From Anaerovorax odorimutans DSM 5092 (GTDB taxonomy: Bacteria; Bacillota; Clostridia; Peptostreptococcales; Anaerovoracaceae): a stretch of 64,000 nucleotides of DNA. The stretch lies in contig NZ_AUFC01000001.1 in NCBI RefSeq assembly GCF_000426305.1, positions 248,001-312,000 on the forward strand, in the 5' to 3' direction. A program made the position numbers and the translations under genes. The notes under the pieces were generated by a model. It was not told where the DNA came from. It made no database searches and saw only the letters and a program-made list of their open reading frames with translations. Of this stretch, positions 1 through 8,951 are shown piece by piece (the stretch's first letter is position 1; each line of letters opens with the position of its first letter).

Positions 1-303
1 ATTGCTTATGTTACACTTGATATGTTAAATAAAACCGCTGCATCAATGGATGAAACAGAAGGTATTATTGAAACATTAAGAAATATAAATGGTGTAGAGA
101 TATCAGCATTTTTAAAAGAACAAGAAGAAAATAAAATTAAAGTTGGGTTCAGAGCTAAAACCTATGGAGATGTTTCAATTATTGCTAAAAAGTTTGGTGG
201 AGGAGGGCATAAAAAAGCAGCAGGATGTACTATTTTTGCGCCGCTTTCTAAATCACTTGATATGGTCAAAGATGCAATTAAGGAACAACTTGATAAAAAG
301 TAA
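1..303 (+). CDS. nrnA: DHH-family phosphoesterase NrnA-like, C-terminal fragment
   Basis: The reading frame is open from base 1, so only the C-terminal ~100 residues of the gene are present. The fragment carries the DHHA1 substrate-binding domain, with the glycine-rich signature GGGGHKKAAGC about 30 residues from the end. In this family the domain positions short oligoribonucleotides (nanoRNA) or 3'-phosphoadenosine phosphate for cleavage by the upstream DHH domain. Its position directly before truB and ribF matches the infB-rbfA-nrnA-truB-ribF order of Firmicutes, which supports NrnA over RecJ. It probably belongs to the same transcript as truB, which starts 10 bases after its stop. Confidence 0.85.
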   Translation: MAYVTLDMLNKTAASMDETEGIIETLRNINGVEISAFLKEQEENKIKVGFRAKTYGDVSIIAKKFGGGGHKKAAGCTIFAPLSKSLDMVKDAIKEQLDKK

Positions 304-312
304 GTTTAAGAT

Positions 313-1350
313 ATGATAAAAGAAGGAATTATTAATTTATTAAAACCAGCAGGTATGACATCCCATGATGGAGTACAATTTGTAAGAAGGATTTCAGGTA
401 TTAAGAGAGTAGGACATACAGGAACACTTGATCCTATGGCTGTGGGAGTTTTACCTATTTGCATTGGTAGTGCTACGCGTATAACAGAATACTTAGATTT
501 AGATTATAAAAAATACAGATGTGAAATGCAGCTTGGAATTGAGACGGACACTCAAGATATTTGGGGAGAAATTTTAAATACAAGTTCTTTTTCTGGTATA
601 ACAAAAAAAGATATTACAAAGGTTTTAGAAGAATTTAGTGGCATTGTAGAGCAAATTCCGCCAAATTATTCAGCTGTTAAAGTAAACGGGAAGAAACTTT
701 ATGAATATGCTAGAAAAGGACAGACAGTAACTGTGAAATCAAGAAAAATTCATATTAAAAATATAGAATTGATACGTTTTGATTCAAAATCAGGTAGGGC
801 AACTTTTGATATAGAATGTTCAAAAGGTACTTATGTTAGGACAATTTGTCATGAGGTTGGAAATAAGCTAGGCTGTAAAGCAGCTATGAGCTGTTTGATT
901 AGGACTGCTAGCGGAATATTTACCATAGAAGATACAATTACCATAGAAGAATTATTATCGAATAGAATTGGAGAAGATATAAAAGATCCTGTTACGGGAA
1001 AATATATTTCTTATGCAAGAATACCCCATGAAATTTTAAATAGATATATATTAAATTCAGATTATCCACTTATTCATTTTGGCAGAAGTTATGTAAACAA
1101 AGATAGAGCTTTATGGTTTATTAACGGAGGGCATTTGAAAATGTCGGAAGTTGAAATAATACAAGAACCTGAATTTAAAAATTCATTAAATTTTAATTTA
1201 AAAGAAGAATATAAAAAAGCATATAATATATATTTTAAAACTGATAAAAATGAAGATTTATTTTTAGGCGTTGCTTTTTATAATGAGCAATATAAAAAGT
1301 TGGTGGCAAATAAAATTTTTTATAATAGATCAAATGTTATCTTAAGATAA
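313..1350 (+). CDS. truB: tRNA pseudouridine(55) synthase TruB
   Basis: Isomerises U55 of the tRNA T-loop to pseudouridine. The N-terminal KPAGMTSHD segment and the catalytic loop GHTGTLDPMAVG, with the nucleophilic Asp at residue 40, identify TruB. KGTYVRT is the conserved core motif near residue 170. At 345 residues it is longer than the usual ~300. The extra C-terminal part, after about residue 250, is Lys/Asn/Tyr-rich and I see no recognised PUA motif in it. It follows nrnA by 10 bases and precedes ribF by about 110, as in other Firmicutes. The Shine-Dalgarno is weak, so coupling to nrnA translation is likely. Confidence 0.95.
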   Translation: MIKEGIINLLKPAGMTSHDGVQFVRRISGIKRVGHTGTLDPMAVGVLPICIGSATRITEYLDLDYKKYRCEMQLGIETDTQDIWGEILNTSSFSGITKKDITKVLEEFSGIVEQIPPNYSAVKVNGKKLYEYARKGQTVTVKSRKIHIKNIELIRFDSKSGRATFDIECSKGTYVRTICHEVGNKLGCKAAMSCLIRTASGIFTIEDTITIEELLSNRIGEDIKDPVTGKYISYARIPHEILNRYILNSDYPLIHFGRSYVNKDRALWFINGGHLKMSEVEIIQEPEFKNSLNFNLKEEYKKAYNIYFKTDKNEDLFLGVAFYNEQYKKLVANKIFYNRSNVILR

Positions 1351-1463
1351 AAATATATAAAAAAAGAAATTAACACATTAAAATTAAGGCAGAATATCAG
1401 ATGAAAAATGTTTTTTAATATAACAACTTTAATTATAATTAATTAAAAAGATTGGACATAAAA

Positions 1464-2387
1464 ATGAAAATATTTAATTCAGTAGAAGAAATAAAAGATA
1501 TTGAAGAAACTGTAGTAGCGCTTGGGAATTTCGACGGAGTCCATAAGGGACATCAAGAATTAATAAGACGTACTGTAAAAAGTGCTAAAATGGCAGGACT
1601 AAAAAGTGCGGTATTTACATTTACAAATCATCCTAAAAATGTTTTAGCAGGAAAACCTGTAATTAAAAACATTTTATATCCACAAGATAAAGCAGATATA
1701 ATAGCATCTTTGCATGTTGATTATCTTTTCTCTTTAGAGTTTAACGAATATATTCAACATTTGTCTGCAAAAGATTTTATTCAAAAACTTTTGATAGATG
1801 TTTTTAAGATGAGACAAGCATATTGTGGTTTTAATTATAATTTTGGTTATAAAGCAAAAGGAAATCCACAACTTCTAATTAAAACAGGAATAAAAGAAGG
1901 ATTTGGAATTCATGTTTTAGAGCCGTTTAAAATAGATGATAATTTAGTAAGCAGTACATTTATAAGAAAACTTATAGCAGAAGGTAAAGTTGACCAGTGC
2001 GAGAGATATATGGGGAGAAATTATACTGTTGGCGGAGAAGTTGTGGTTGGAAATAGAATAGGTAGAACCATTGGGTTTCCAACATCAAATATTTTAATTG
2101 ATGATTCTATGGTAACCCCTTCACATGGTGTATATATCACTTATTGCAATTACAATGGAGTTCGTCATCCCAGTGTTACAAATGTAGGTATTAAACCAAC
2201 TATTGGAGATAATAAAAAGACAATAGAAACTCATATTTTTGATTTTAATAAAGAACTTTATGGAAAAAAAATAAGAGTTGAATTTTTAGAAAAGATAAGA
2301 AATGAAATTAAGTTTGAAAATGTAGATCAACTTTCAGATCAAATAAAAAATGATTGTTTGACAGCAAAAAAATATCATGATATATAA
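1464..2387 (+). CDS. ribF: Bifunctional riboflavin kinase / FAD synthetase RibF
   Basis: Phosphorylates riboflavin to FMN and adenylates FMN to FAD. The N-terminal FAD-synthetase (nucleotidyltransferase) domain has GNFDGVHKGHQ near residue 20 and GFNYNFGYKAKG near 120. The C-terminal flavokinase domain has GRTIGFPTSNI near 200 and ends in the helix typical of the family. The length (307 residues) is normal. An in-frame TTG lies at 1452, but I chose the ATG at 1464 because it has a GGA 7 bases upstream, while the TTG has no ribosome site. The ~100-base gap after truB is AT-rich with no obvious terminator. Confidence 0.95.
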   Translation: MKIFNSVEEIKDIEETVVALGNFDGVHKGHQELIRRTVKSAKMAGLKSAVFTFTNHPKNVLAGKPVIKNILYPQDKADIIASLHVDYLFSLEFNEYIQHLSAKDFIQKLLIDVFKMRQAYCGFNYNFGYKAKGNPQLLIKTGIKEGFGIHVLEPFKIDDNLVSSTFIRKLIAEGKVDQCERYMGRNYTVGGEVVVGNRIGRTIGFPTSNILIDDSMVTPSHGVYITYCNYNGVRHPSVTNVGIKPTIGDNKKTIETHIFDFNKELYGKKIRVEFLEKIRNEIKFENVDQLSDQIKNDCLTAKKYHDI

Positions 2388-2413
2388 AATAAAAATATTA
2401 TTTAGAATATTGC

Positions 2414-2442
2414 TTGACAAAACAATAAATAAATAGTAACAT
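2414..2442 (+). promoter_or_regulatory. Promoter of the aro operon T-box transcript
   Basis: TTGACA at 2414-2419 is followed after 17 bases by TAACAT at 2437-2442. This puts the transcript start near 2449, just before the T-box leader. The -35 is perfect and the -10 is moderate. It lies 27 bases after ribF, so the aromatic operon has its own promoter. Confidence 0.6.
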
Positions 2443-2448
2443 ATGAAA

Positions 2449-2743
2449 AAGATATAGTAAAAAAGCAATGACAGAGGAAAGTAGAAACTTGGAAATTATC
2501 AGGGATTATCCATCACTTGACTGAAAGTGGATATTAATCGAAATGTTTTGAAGTTCCCTCTTGAGCTCCAGGCTGAAATTATAAGTAGTAGGCTGTGGCG
2601 TATTCCTACGTTATCGGGATAGAATATCAAGCAAAAAGCTTCGTATTTGAATGAGTGCAGTATTATTATACTGAATTTAGGTGGTATCGCGGAAGAATTT
2701 ATAACCTTTCGTCCTTTTATAGGGGCGAAAGGTTTTTTGTTTT
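2449..2743 (+). promoter_or_regulatory. T-box leader, apparent Phe specifier (TTC)
   Basis: A tRNA-sensing transcription attenuator. The T-box sequence AGGTGGTATCGCGG is at 2679-2692. A strong intrinsic terminator follows: arms 2704-2714 and 2723-2733, then a T-run. In Stem I the stretch GAAG-TTC-CCTCTTGAG sits where T-boxes carry GAA-codon-NNCTTTGAG. This makes TTC (2554-2556) the likely specifier codon, so uncharged tRNA-Phe would be sensed. That fits an operon ending with prephenate dehydratase. The T-box itself is certain; the codon assignment is inferred from spacing. Confidence 0.93.
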
Positions 2744-2791
2744 ACAATTGATCTTTTTTACTATAAAATAAGAATAGAAGAGGAGAATAAA

Positions 2792-3805
2792 ATGATTATC
2801 GTATTGAAAAATGGAACACCACAAGAGGAAATAAATAAAATTGCAGGTTGGCTTTCTAGGTATAATGTGGAAGTTAATAAAATTGTCGGTTCTAATGCAA
2901 CAGTTTTAGGAATCGTTGGAGATACTTCAGCAGTAGATACAAACTCTGCTTATTTAAGTGAACATGTTGAAAAAATTATGAAAGTACAGGAGCCTTATAA
3001 GAGGGTAAACAGAAAAATGCATCCTGAAGATTCGATAATTGATGTTGGCGGAGTTAAAATTGGCGGTAAAAACCTTATAATTATGGCAGGTCCATGTTCT
3101 GTAGAAGGTGAAGATCAGATTGTAGAGATCGCTAAAAATGTAAAAGCATCTGGTGCTTCAATTATAAGAGGAGGAGCATGGAAACCTCGTTCTTCCCCAT
3201 ATTCTTTCCAAGGTTTAAAAGCAGAAGGTCTTGATTTATTGAATATTGCCAAAGCGGAGACAGGGCTTCCAATAGTAACAGAAATTACAAATCCAATGCA
3301 TATTAATCAATTTATGGGAAAAGTTGATTGCTTCCAAGTAGGAGCAAGAAACATGCAAAATTTTGAACTTCTTATGGAATTAGGAAAAACTAAAGTTCCT
3401 GTTCTTTTAAAAAGAGGGTTTTCAAATACATTAGAAGAATTTTTAATGTCAGCAGAATATATCATGAGTGGTGGAAATGAAAATGTAATTCTTTGTGAAA
3501 GAGGAATTAGAACTTGTGAGACATTTACGAGAAATACATTAGATATCAGTGCTATTCCTGCTCTGAAAAAGTTAAGCCATCTGCCGGTTATAGTAGATCC
3601 ATCTCATGCATCAGGTAAAGCTTGGATGGTAGAATCTCTTTCTATGGCATCTATAGCAGCTGGTGCAGACGGACTGTTAATAGAGGTTCATAATGATCCT
3701 ATAAATGCTTTAAGTGACGGTGCGCAGAGTTTAACTTATGAAATGTTTGAAGAAACTATGAAAAAGTTGAAAGGTATTGCAAAAATAGTTGGAAGAGAAT
3801 TATAA
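2792..3805 (+). CDS. aroF: 3-deoxy-7-phosphoheptulonate (DAHP) synthase, AroA(G)/type I-beta
   Basis: Condenses phosphoenolpyruvate with erythrose 4-phosphate, the first shikimate step. The ~70-residue N-terminal ferredoxin-like domain (starts MIIVLKNGTP) is the form found in Thermotoga and Bacillus enzymes, and in this class it mediates feedback control. The TIM barrel has the family signatures IMAGPCSVE, IRGGAWKPRSSPYSFQG, LLKRGFSNT and IVDPSHASGK. The length (337) is typical. The start is fixed by AGAGGAG 8 bases upstream. First gene of the T-box operon, with aroB starting 2 bases after its stop. Confidence 0.95.
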   Translation: MIIVLKNGTPQEEINKIAGWLSRYNVEVNKIVGSNATVLGIVGDTSAVDTNSAYLSEHVEKIMKVQEPYKRVNRKMHPEDSIIDVGGVKIGGKNLIIMAGPCSVEGEDQIVEIAKNVKASGASIIRGGAWKPRSSPYSFQGLKAEGLDLLNIAKAETGLPIVTEITNPMHINQFMGKVDCFQVGARNMQNFELLMELGKTKVPVLLKRGFSNTLEEFLMSAEYIMSGGNENVILCERGIRTCETFTRNTLDISAIPALKKLSHLPVIVDPSHASGKAWMVESLSMASIAAGADGLLIEVHNDPINALSDGAQSLTYEMFEETMKKLKGIAKIVGREL

Positions 3806-3807
3806 AG

Positions 3808-4881
3808 ATGAAAGAATTAATATTACATGGGAGTAAAATTGAATCACATATTTTAATTGAAAAAGGAATACTTTCAAAAGTGCCAGATATTGTACTGCCT
3901 AAAGAAAAGGAAGAGGAAATTAAAATTTGTATAATTACTGATACCAATGTAAAAGATTTATACTTGAATGAAATCAAAGAAAGCTTTAAAAAAAGAGGAA
4001 TAATCGTTTCATGTCATATTATTGAAGCAGGAGAAGAATATAAAACATTAGATACGGTTTCTGATATTTACAATACTTTAGTATCTAATGGTATTGACAG
4101 AAACGATATGATTATTGCCCTTGGGGGCGGTGTTGTAGGCGATATCGCGGGATTTGCTGCTGCAACATATTTAAGAGGAATTAAAAATCTAGTGCAAATT
4201 CCTACTACATTATTAGCACAAGTTGATTCTTCAGTAGGAGGAAAATGCGGAGTAGATCTTTTGCAAGGCAAAAATTTAGTAGGAGCTTTTAGGCAGCCTA
4301 ATCAGGTTATAATAGATGTAAATGTATTAGATTCTTTAACCGAAGATATTTATGCCGCGGGTATTGCAGAAATTATCAAATATGGCTGTATATGGGATTC
4401 AAGTATATTAGATGAAGTTTCTAAAGCTGACTTTAAGGAAAATATAGAAGATACAGTTATTAAATGTGTAGATATAAAGCGTAAGGTAGTTGAAGAGGAT
4501 GAGACTGAAACAGGTTTAAGAAGAATTTTGAATTTTGGTCATACTATAGGACATGGAGCAGAGAAACTCGGAAATTATAAAGATTTATCTCATGGAGAAG
4601 CTGTATCTGTAGGTATAGTTGCTGCATTGAAAATGGGAGAGAAAATGGGAATTACTGTTTTAGGAGCCACGGAAAGAATTGGTAAGATTTTACAGCAATA
4701 TGAATTACCAATAACATTAAACTATAATATAGAAGATGTTTACAAAACTGTATTATCAGATAAAAAAAAGAAAGGAAACAGTATAGCTTTTATTTATATG
4801 AAAGATTATGGCAAGGCAGAAATTGTTATGACACCAATAGACGAATTAAAAGAAATTATGAAAGTATTAAGAGAGGAATAA
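3808..4881 (+). CDS. aroB: 3-dehydroquinate synthase
   Basis: Converts DAHP to 3-dehydroquinate using NAD and a divalent metal. The nucleotide-binding segment GGGVVGDIAGFAA is near residue 105, followed by PTTLLAQVDSSVGGKCGVD. Metal ligands are visible in LNFGHTIGHG and HGEAVSVG in the C-terminal half. The length of 357 residues is normal. Only two bases separate it from aroF and one base from aroC, so translation is probably coupled across the operon. Confidence 0.96.
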   Translation: MKELILHGSKIESHILIEKGILSKVPDIVLPKEKEEEIKICIITDTNVKDLYLNEIKESFKKRGIIVSCHIIEAGEEYKTLDTVSDIYNTLVSNGIDRNDMIIALGGGVVGDIAGFAAATYLRGIKNLVQIPTTLLAQVDSSVGGKCGVDLLQGKNLVGAFRQPNQVIIDVNVLDSLTEDIYAAGIAEIIKYGCIWDSSILDEVSKADFKENIEDTVIKCVDIKRKVVEEDETETGLRRILNFGHTIGHGAEKLGNYKDLSHGEAVSVGIVAALKMGEKMGITVLGATERIGKILQQYELPITLNYNIEDVYKTVLSDKKKKGNSIAFIYMKDYGKAEIVMTPIDELKEIMKVLREE

Positions 4882-4882
4882 T

Positions 4883-5983
4883 ATGGGAAGTACATGGGGT
4901 AACAATTTAAAAATAAGTATTTTTGGCGAATCTCACGGCATGGGAATTGGTGCTGTAATAGATGGATTCCCGGCAGGTTTTTCTTTTAATATGGAAAACA
5001 TATTAAAAGAAATGGATAGAAGAGCACCTGGAAAGAGCAAATTGACTACAGGCAGAAGAGAAAAGGATTTGCCTAATATAGTATCAGGAGTTTTAGATGG
5101 AGTTACCACAGGTGCCCCGATCTGTATTATAATAAATAATACAGATACAAAAAGCAGGGATTATGAAGGTCTTAGAGTAGTTCCAAGACCAAGTCACAGT
5201 GATTATACTGGTCAACTTAGATATAATGGTAAAAATGATATAAGAGGCGGCGGCCATTTTTCTGGAAGATTGACAGCACCGTTAGTTTTTGCAGGTGCAC
5301 TGTGCAAGGAATTCTTAAGAGAAGCTAAAGGAATTGAAATAGGTTCACATATATATAGTATAGGTTCTGTTAAAGATGAAGGCTTTGATCTAGCAGGGGT
5401 TAATGAAGGTTTACTAAAATCTCTTCAAAAAATGAATTTACCAGTGTTGGATGAAGATATAGCAGATGTTATGAAAGAAGCTGTTGATGAAGCTAGAATA
5501 CAAAAAGATTCTATTGGAGGCATAATTGAATGTGCAGTTACAGGAATTTGTGCCGGAATAGGAAGTCCAATGTTTGAAAATGTAGAAAGCAGGATTGCAT
5601 CTATATTATATGGAATCCCGGCAGTAAAAGGAATCGAATTCGGAGAAGGCTTTGAAATGTCATTAAAAAAAGGTTCAGAAGTAAATGATTGTTTTAGTAA
5701 AAACGAAGATATAATAGTAACAAAGACAAATTATAACGGAGGTATTTTAGGAGGTATTACTACAGGAATGCCAATTGTAGTTAAAGTTGCTCTTAAGCCA
5801 ACTCCATCAATTAGTAAAGAGCAATCGACACTTAATTTAAAAACAGGAGAAGAAGAACTGCTTATAATACAAGGCAGACATGATCCTTGTATTGCACTTC
5901 GTTCTCCCGTTGTGATTGAATGTGCAATGGCCATTGCAATTATGGATTTACATTTGGAGGCTTACGGATATGATGCTAGATGA
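4883..5983 (+). CDS. aroC: Chorismate synthase
   Basis: Converts 5-enolpyruvylshikimate 3-phosphate to chorismate with reduced FMN. The N-terminus has the FGESHG signature (residues ~12-17), followed by RRAPGKSKLTTGR. The central signature reads RGGGHFSGRLTAPLVFAGA, the variant seen in clostridial enzymes instead of GRASARET. The C-terminal RHDPCIALR motif is present. Length 366. Its last 14 bases overlap the start of pheA, which supports co-translation. Confidence 0.96.
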   Translation: MGSTWGNNLKISIFGESHGMGIGAVIDGFPAGFSFNMENILKEMDRRAPGKSKLTTGRREKDLPNIVSGVLDGVTTGAPICIIINNTDTKSRDYEGLRVVPRPSHSDYTGQLRYNGKNDIRGGGHFSGRLTAPLVFAGALCKEFLREAKGIEIGSHIYSIGSVKDEGFDLAGVNEGLLKSLQKMNLPVLDEDIADVMKEAVDEARIQKDSIGGIIECAVTGICAGIGSPMFENVESRIASILYGIPAVKGIEFGEGFEMSLKKGSEVNDCFSKNEDIIVTKTNYNGGILGGITTGMPIVVKVALKPTPSISKEQSTLNLKTGEEELLIIQGRHDPCIALRSPVVIECAMAIAIMDLHLEAYGYDAR

Positions 5984-7091
5984 TGTAAGAAAGGAAATAA
6001 ATGATTTAGATTTAAAGCTTAAAGATCTCTTTTTAAAAAGGATGGAAGTCTCGGGCAAAGTAGCAGAAATAAAATCAAAAAATGGAGATAAAATTTTAAA
6101 ACCAGAAAGAGAAATTCAGATTATAGAAAATCTTACGAAAGATATGGAAGAAGAATATAAGTTAGAGTATCTCTTCTTTATTAAAAATATAATAGAGGTT
6201 AGCAGAACTTATCAATATAGAAAACTGCTGAATCTTGGAATGGATTTTAAAATTAATTGTGTAAGTGAAGAACCTAGAGTAGATAAGGTTTGTTATCAAG
6301 GTTTACCTTGTTCTTATTCTGAAATTACTACAAATATTATGTTCCCTGATGTTGAAGCTTTTAATGTTGATACCTTTGAGAATGTTTTTGCAGAAGTGAA
6401 TAAGGGAAATGCGCAAACAGGTATTGTACCTCTTGAAAATACTACTGCAGGGAATATAAATGAAGTTTATGATTTACTTCTTAAATATGATCTGTACATT
6501 AATTATAGTTGTATAACAAAAGTAGATCATTGTCTTGCAGCTTTAAACGGTGCAAAGGTTGAATGTATTAAAAAGGTATATTCTCATCCACAGGGAATTG
6601 AGCAAAGCAAGGAATTTTTAAAAGAGCATAAAATGACACCAATTATAAGCAGTAATACCGCTGTAGCAGCAAACTTTGTAGCAAATCAAAAATCACTTGA
6701 AGTCGGAGCTGTTTGCTCTAAAGAAGCAGCTACAAGATATGGATTAACAATATTGGCGGATGCTATTAATCATAATAAAGAAAATGCCACAAAATTCATA
6801 GCAGTTTCAAAAAAATTGATTTGTAATAAAAATCATAATAAAATAGCAATTGTGTTTGCATGTGATAATAAAAGCGGAAGTTTGGCAAGTGTTCTTGGAA
6901 TTTTTGCACAGCATGGTATCAATTTAACTGAAATACATTCAAGACCTGATGGTAAAACATCATGGGAATATTTATTTTATGTGGATTTTACCGGCAATCT
7001 TATGCAAAATAATATTAAGGCTTTATTATTTCAATTAACAGAAGAATTACCATTTTTAAAAATACTAGGTAGTTATGAAAGTGAGCAATAA
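5970..7091 (+). CDS. pheA: Bifunctional chorismate mutase / prephenate dehydratase (P-protein)
   Basis: Makes phenylpyruvate from chorismate in two steps. Residues ~1-85 form an AroQ-type all-helical chorismate mutase. Residues ~105-285 form the prephenate dehydratase domain, with ENTTAG, SHPQGIEQ and the catalytic-Thr segment NATKF (usually TRF). Residues ~290-373 form an ACT domain with GSLA and HSRP, which in the family binds Phe for feedback inhibition. The open frame extends to 5916, but TTGGAGG at 5954-5960 points to the ATG at 5970. The gene starts inside aroC by 14 bases. The Phe-sensing T-box and the Phe-binding ACT domain would control the same branch. Confidence 0.93.
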   Translation: MMLDDVRKEINDLDLKLKDLFLKRMEVSGKVAEIKSKNGDKILKPEREIQIIENLTKDMEEEYKLEYLFFIKNIIEVSRTYQYRKLLNLGMDFKINCVSEEPRVDKVCYQGLPCSYSEITTNIMFPDVEAFNVDTFENVFAEVNKGNAQTGIVPLENTTAGNINEVYDLLLKYDLYINYSCITKVDHCLAALNGAKVECIKKVYSHPQGIEQSKEFLKEHKMTPIISSNTAVAANFVANQKSLEVGAVCSKEAATRYGLTILADAINHNKENATKFIAVSKKLICNKNHNKIAIVFACDNKSGSLASVLGIFAQHGINLTEIHSRPDGKTSWEYLFYVDFTGNLMQNNIKALLFQLTEELPFLKILGSYESEQ

Positions 7092-7123
7092 AGAAATTTT
7101 GGGATATGAAATAGGAGAAGATT

Positions 7124-8395
7124 ATGATAATAAATAAAGTAAAAGGATTGCGTGGAGAAATTAATGTAGCTTCGGATAAATCAATATCCCATAGAGGGGT
7201 TATAATTGGTGCTATTTCCAAGGGAACTACTTTAGTAGAAAATTTTCTAATGGGTGAAGATTGTTTATCTACCATTTCATGTTTTGAAAAGATGGGAGTC
7301 GAAATAATTATCAAAGGCAACAGCGTTACAATTGAAGGCAATGGTTTACATGGTTTAAAAGCTTCTAATGAAGTTTTGTATACAGGAAATTCAGGAACAA
7401 CGACAAGACTTCTTTGTGGATTATTGGCACCGCAAAACTTTAATTCTACTATAGATGGTGACGCATCCATTAGAAAGAGACCTATGAATAGAGTAATAAA
7501 ACCTCTATCTGAAATGGGAGCTCATATTGAAGGAAAAAACGCAGGGTACGCACCAATTCATATAAAAGGTTCAAAATTAAATGGAATTGAGTATACTATG
7601 CCCGTTGCAAGTGCACAACTTAAATCTTCTATTATTTTAGCAGGACTTTATGCTTTCGGACAAACAAAAATAAAAGAGCCTATATCCTCTAGAAATCATA
7701 CAGAAATTATGCTCAATGGATTTGGAGGCAATATAAGAAGTGACGATAACGCTGTTATTGTTAACCCGGTAGAAGAACTATATGGTAATAGAATATCCGT
7801 GCCAGGTGATATCTCTTCTGCCGCTTTTTTTCTAGTAGGTGGATTGATAGTTCCAAATTCTGAGATTGTAATTAAAAATGTGGGATTAAATAAAACGAGG
7901 ACAGGTATTATTGATGTTTTAAAATCTATGGGAGGAAGTATAACTATAGAAAATATTAATAATGAAATAGAACCGTCAGCGGATATAATTGTAAAGTCAT
8001 CAGAATTAAAAGGAATTGAGGTAAGTGGCGATTTAATTCCCAGATTAATTGATGAGATCCCTATTATTGCAGTAGCAGCGGCTTTTGCAAAAGGTACCAC
8101 TGTCATAAAAAATGCAGAAGAGTTAAAAGTAAAAGAATCAAATAGAATTGAGGCTATGGAAAATGAACTGAAAAAGGCAAATGTTGATATTATTGGTACT
8201 GATGATGGTTTTATAATAAATGGAGGAAAAAATGTGTTAGGAGCTAATTTTGAAACTTATAATGACCATAGAATCGCAATGTCAATGACAATATTAGCTC
8301 TGGCAGCAGATGGAGAAAGTAAAATACAAAATCCTGATTGTATTAAAATATCATATCCTGAGTTTTTTGATACACTAAGGCGAATTTCTTTATAG
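7124..8395 (+). CDS. aroA: 3-phosphoshikimate 1-carboxyvinyltransferase (EPSP synthase)
   Basis: Transfers enolpyruvate from PEP to shikimate 3-phosphate. The sequence shows DKSISHRG at residue ~19, GNSGTTTRLL at ~90, RPMNR at ~125, IDEIPIIAVAAAFAKG and KESNRI near 310-340, and DHRIAMS near 385. The length of 423 residues is normal. AATAGGAG lies 7 bases before the ATG. It closes the aro operon. aroD, aroE and aroK are not in this window, so the shikimate middle steps must be encoded elsewhere. No clear terminator follows. Confidence 0.96.
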   Translation: MIINKVKGLRGEINVASDKSISHRGVIIGAISKGTTLVENFLMGEDCLSTISCFEKMGVEIIIKGNSVTIEGNGLHGLKASNEVLYTGNSGTTTRLLCGLLAPQNFNSTIDGDASIRKRPMNRVIKPLSEMGAHIEGKNAGYAPIHIKGSKLNGIEYTMPVASAQLKSSIILAGLYAFGQTKIKEPISSRNHTEIMLNGFGGNIRSDDNAVIVNPVEELYGNRISVPGDISSAAFFLVGGLIVPNSEIVIKNVGLNKTRTGIIDVLKSMGGSITIENINNEIEPSADIIVKSSELKGIEVSGDLIPRLIDEIPIIAVAAAFAKGTTVIKNAEELKVKESNRIEAMENELKKANVDIIGTDDGFIINGGKNVLGANFETYNDHRIAMSMTILALAADGESKIQNPDCIKISYPEFFDTLRRISL

Positions 8396-8446
8396 TTAAT
8401 ACCATTTTAAAAGTACAATTTTAAATTATAGCTTAAAAAATAGTTC

Positions 8447-8475
8447 TTTACAATAATATGTAATTATGGTACTAT
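8447..8475 (+). promoter_or_regulatory. rpsO promoter
   Basis: TTTACA at 8447-8452, a 17-base spacer and TACTAT at 8470-8475 match a sigma-A promoter. The transcript would start near 8482 and give an ~80-base leader before rpsO. Confidence 0.65.
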
Positions 8476-8482
8476 GAATTGT

Positions 8483-8563
8483 CAGTATATACCTTTAACT
8501 GAGTTTTTCGACACTCCGACGTAAAACACGGATAAAGGAGAAATAAGAAAAGGAGAATAAAAA
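8483..8563 (+). promoter_or_regulatory. rpsO 5' leader, candidate S15 autoregulatory RNA
   Basis: The leader can form a stem between CCTTTA near 8493 and TAAAGG just before the ribosome site, enclosing a CGACACTCCGACG-containing loop. The second arm abuts AAGGAG, so folding could affect translation. S15 is known to repress its own mRNA through unrelated leader structures in different phyla. This assignment is inference from position and pairing only. Confidence 0.4.
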
Positions 8564-8830
8564 ATGATTGATCAGGCTAAAAAAGCAGAAATTATTGCTG
8601 AATACAAAACTAAAGAAGGAGATACAGGATCTCCGGAAGTTCAAATCGCTATTCTAACATACAGAATCAACGATTTAAACGAACATTTAAAAATTCATAA
8701 AAAAGATCACCATTCAAGAAGAGGACTTTTAAAAATGGTTGGTCAAAGAAGAAATCTTCTTAATTACTTAAAGGAAAAAGATCTTGAAAGATATAGAGGT
8801 CTTATTGCTCGTTTAGGATTAAGAAAATAA
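8564..8830 (+). CDS. rpsO: 30S ribosomal protein S15
   Basis: Binds 16S rRNA helices 20-22 in the small-subunit platform. The 88-residue length is exact for the family. The core shows TGSPEVQIA, the [17 protein letters not shown] stretch that contacts rRNA, and a C-terminal GLRK. AAAAGGAG lies 8 bases upstream of the ATG. It has its own promoter and terminator and is followed by pnp, the standard bacterial order. Confidence 0.98.
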   Translation: MIDQAKKAEIIAEYKTKEGDTGSPEVQIAILTYRINDLNEHLKIHKKDHHSRRGLLKMVGQRRNLLNYLKEKDLERYRGLIARLGLRK

Positions 8831-8843
8831 CTGGAAAATACAA

Positions 8844-8868
8844 GCGGGGATTTACCCCGCTTTTGTTT
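8844..8868 (+). terminator. rpsO intrinsic terminator
   Basis: GCGGGG (8844-8849) pairs with CCCCGC (8855-8860) around a 5-base loop, followed by TTTTGTTTT. Confidence 0.9.
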
Positions 8869-8951
8869 TAAGCAAGAATAATCTTGCATATTATGGGACA
8901 ACATAGTTTCATATATATTATAAAGAGCAAATTAACAGGAGGAAGTTGTTA

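Noticed and set aside
7015-7470. 151-codon antisense frame over pheA/aroA
   Set aside because: Opposite-strand shadow of two clear genes, no ribosome site or promoter.
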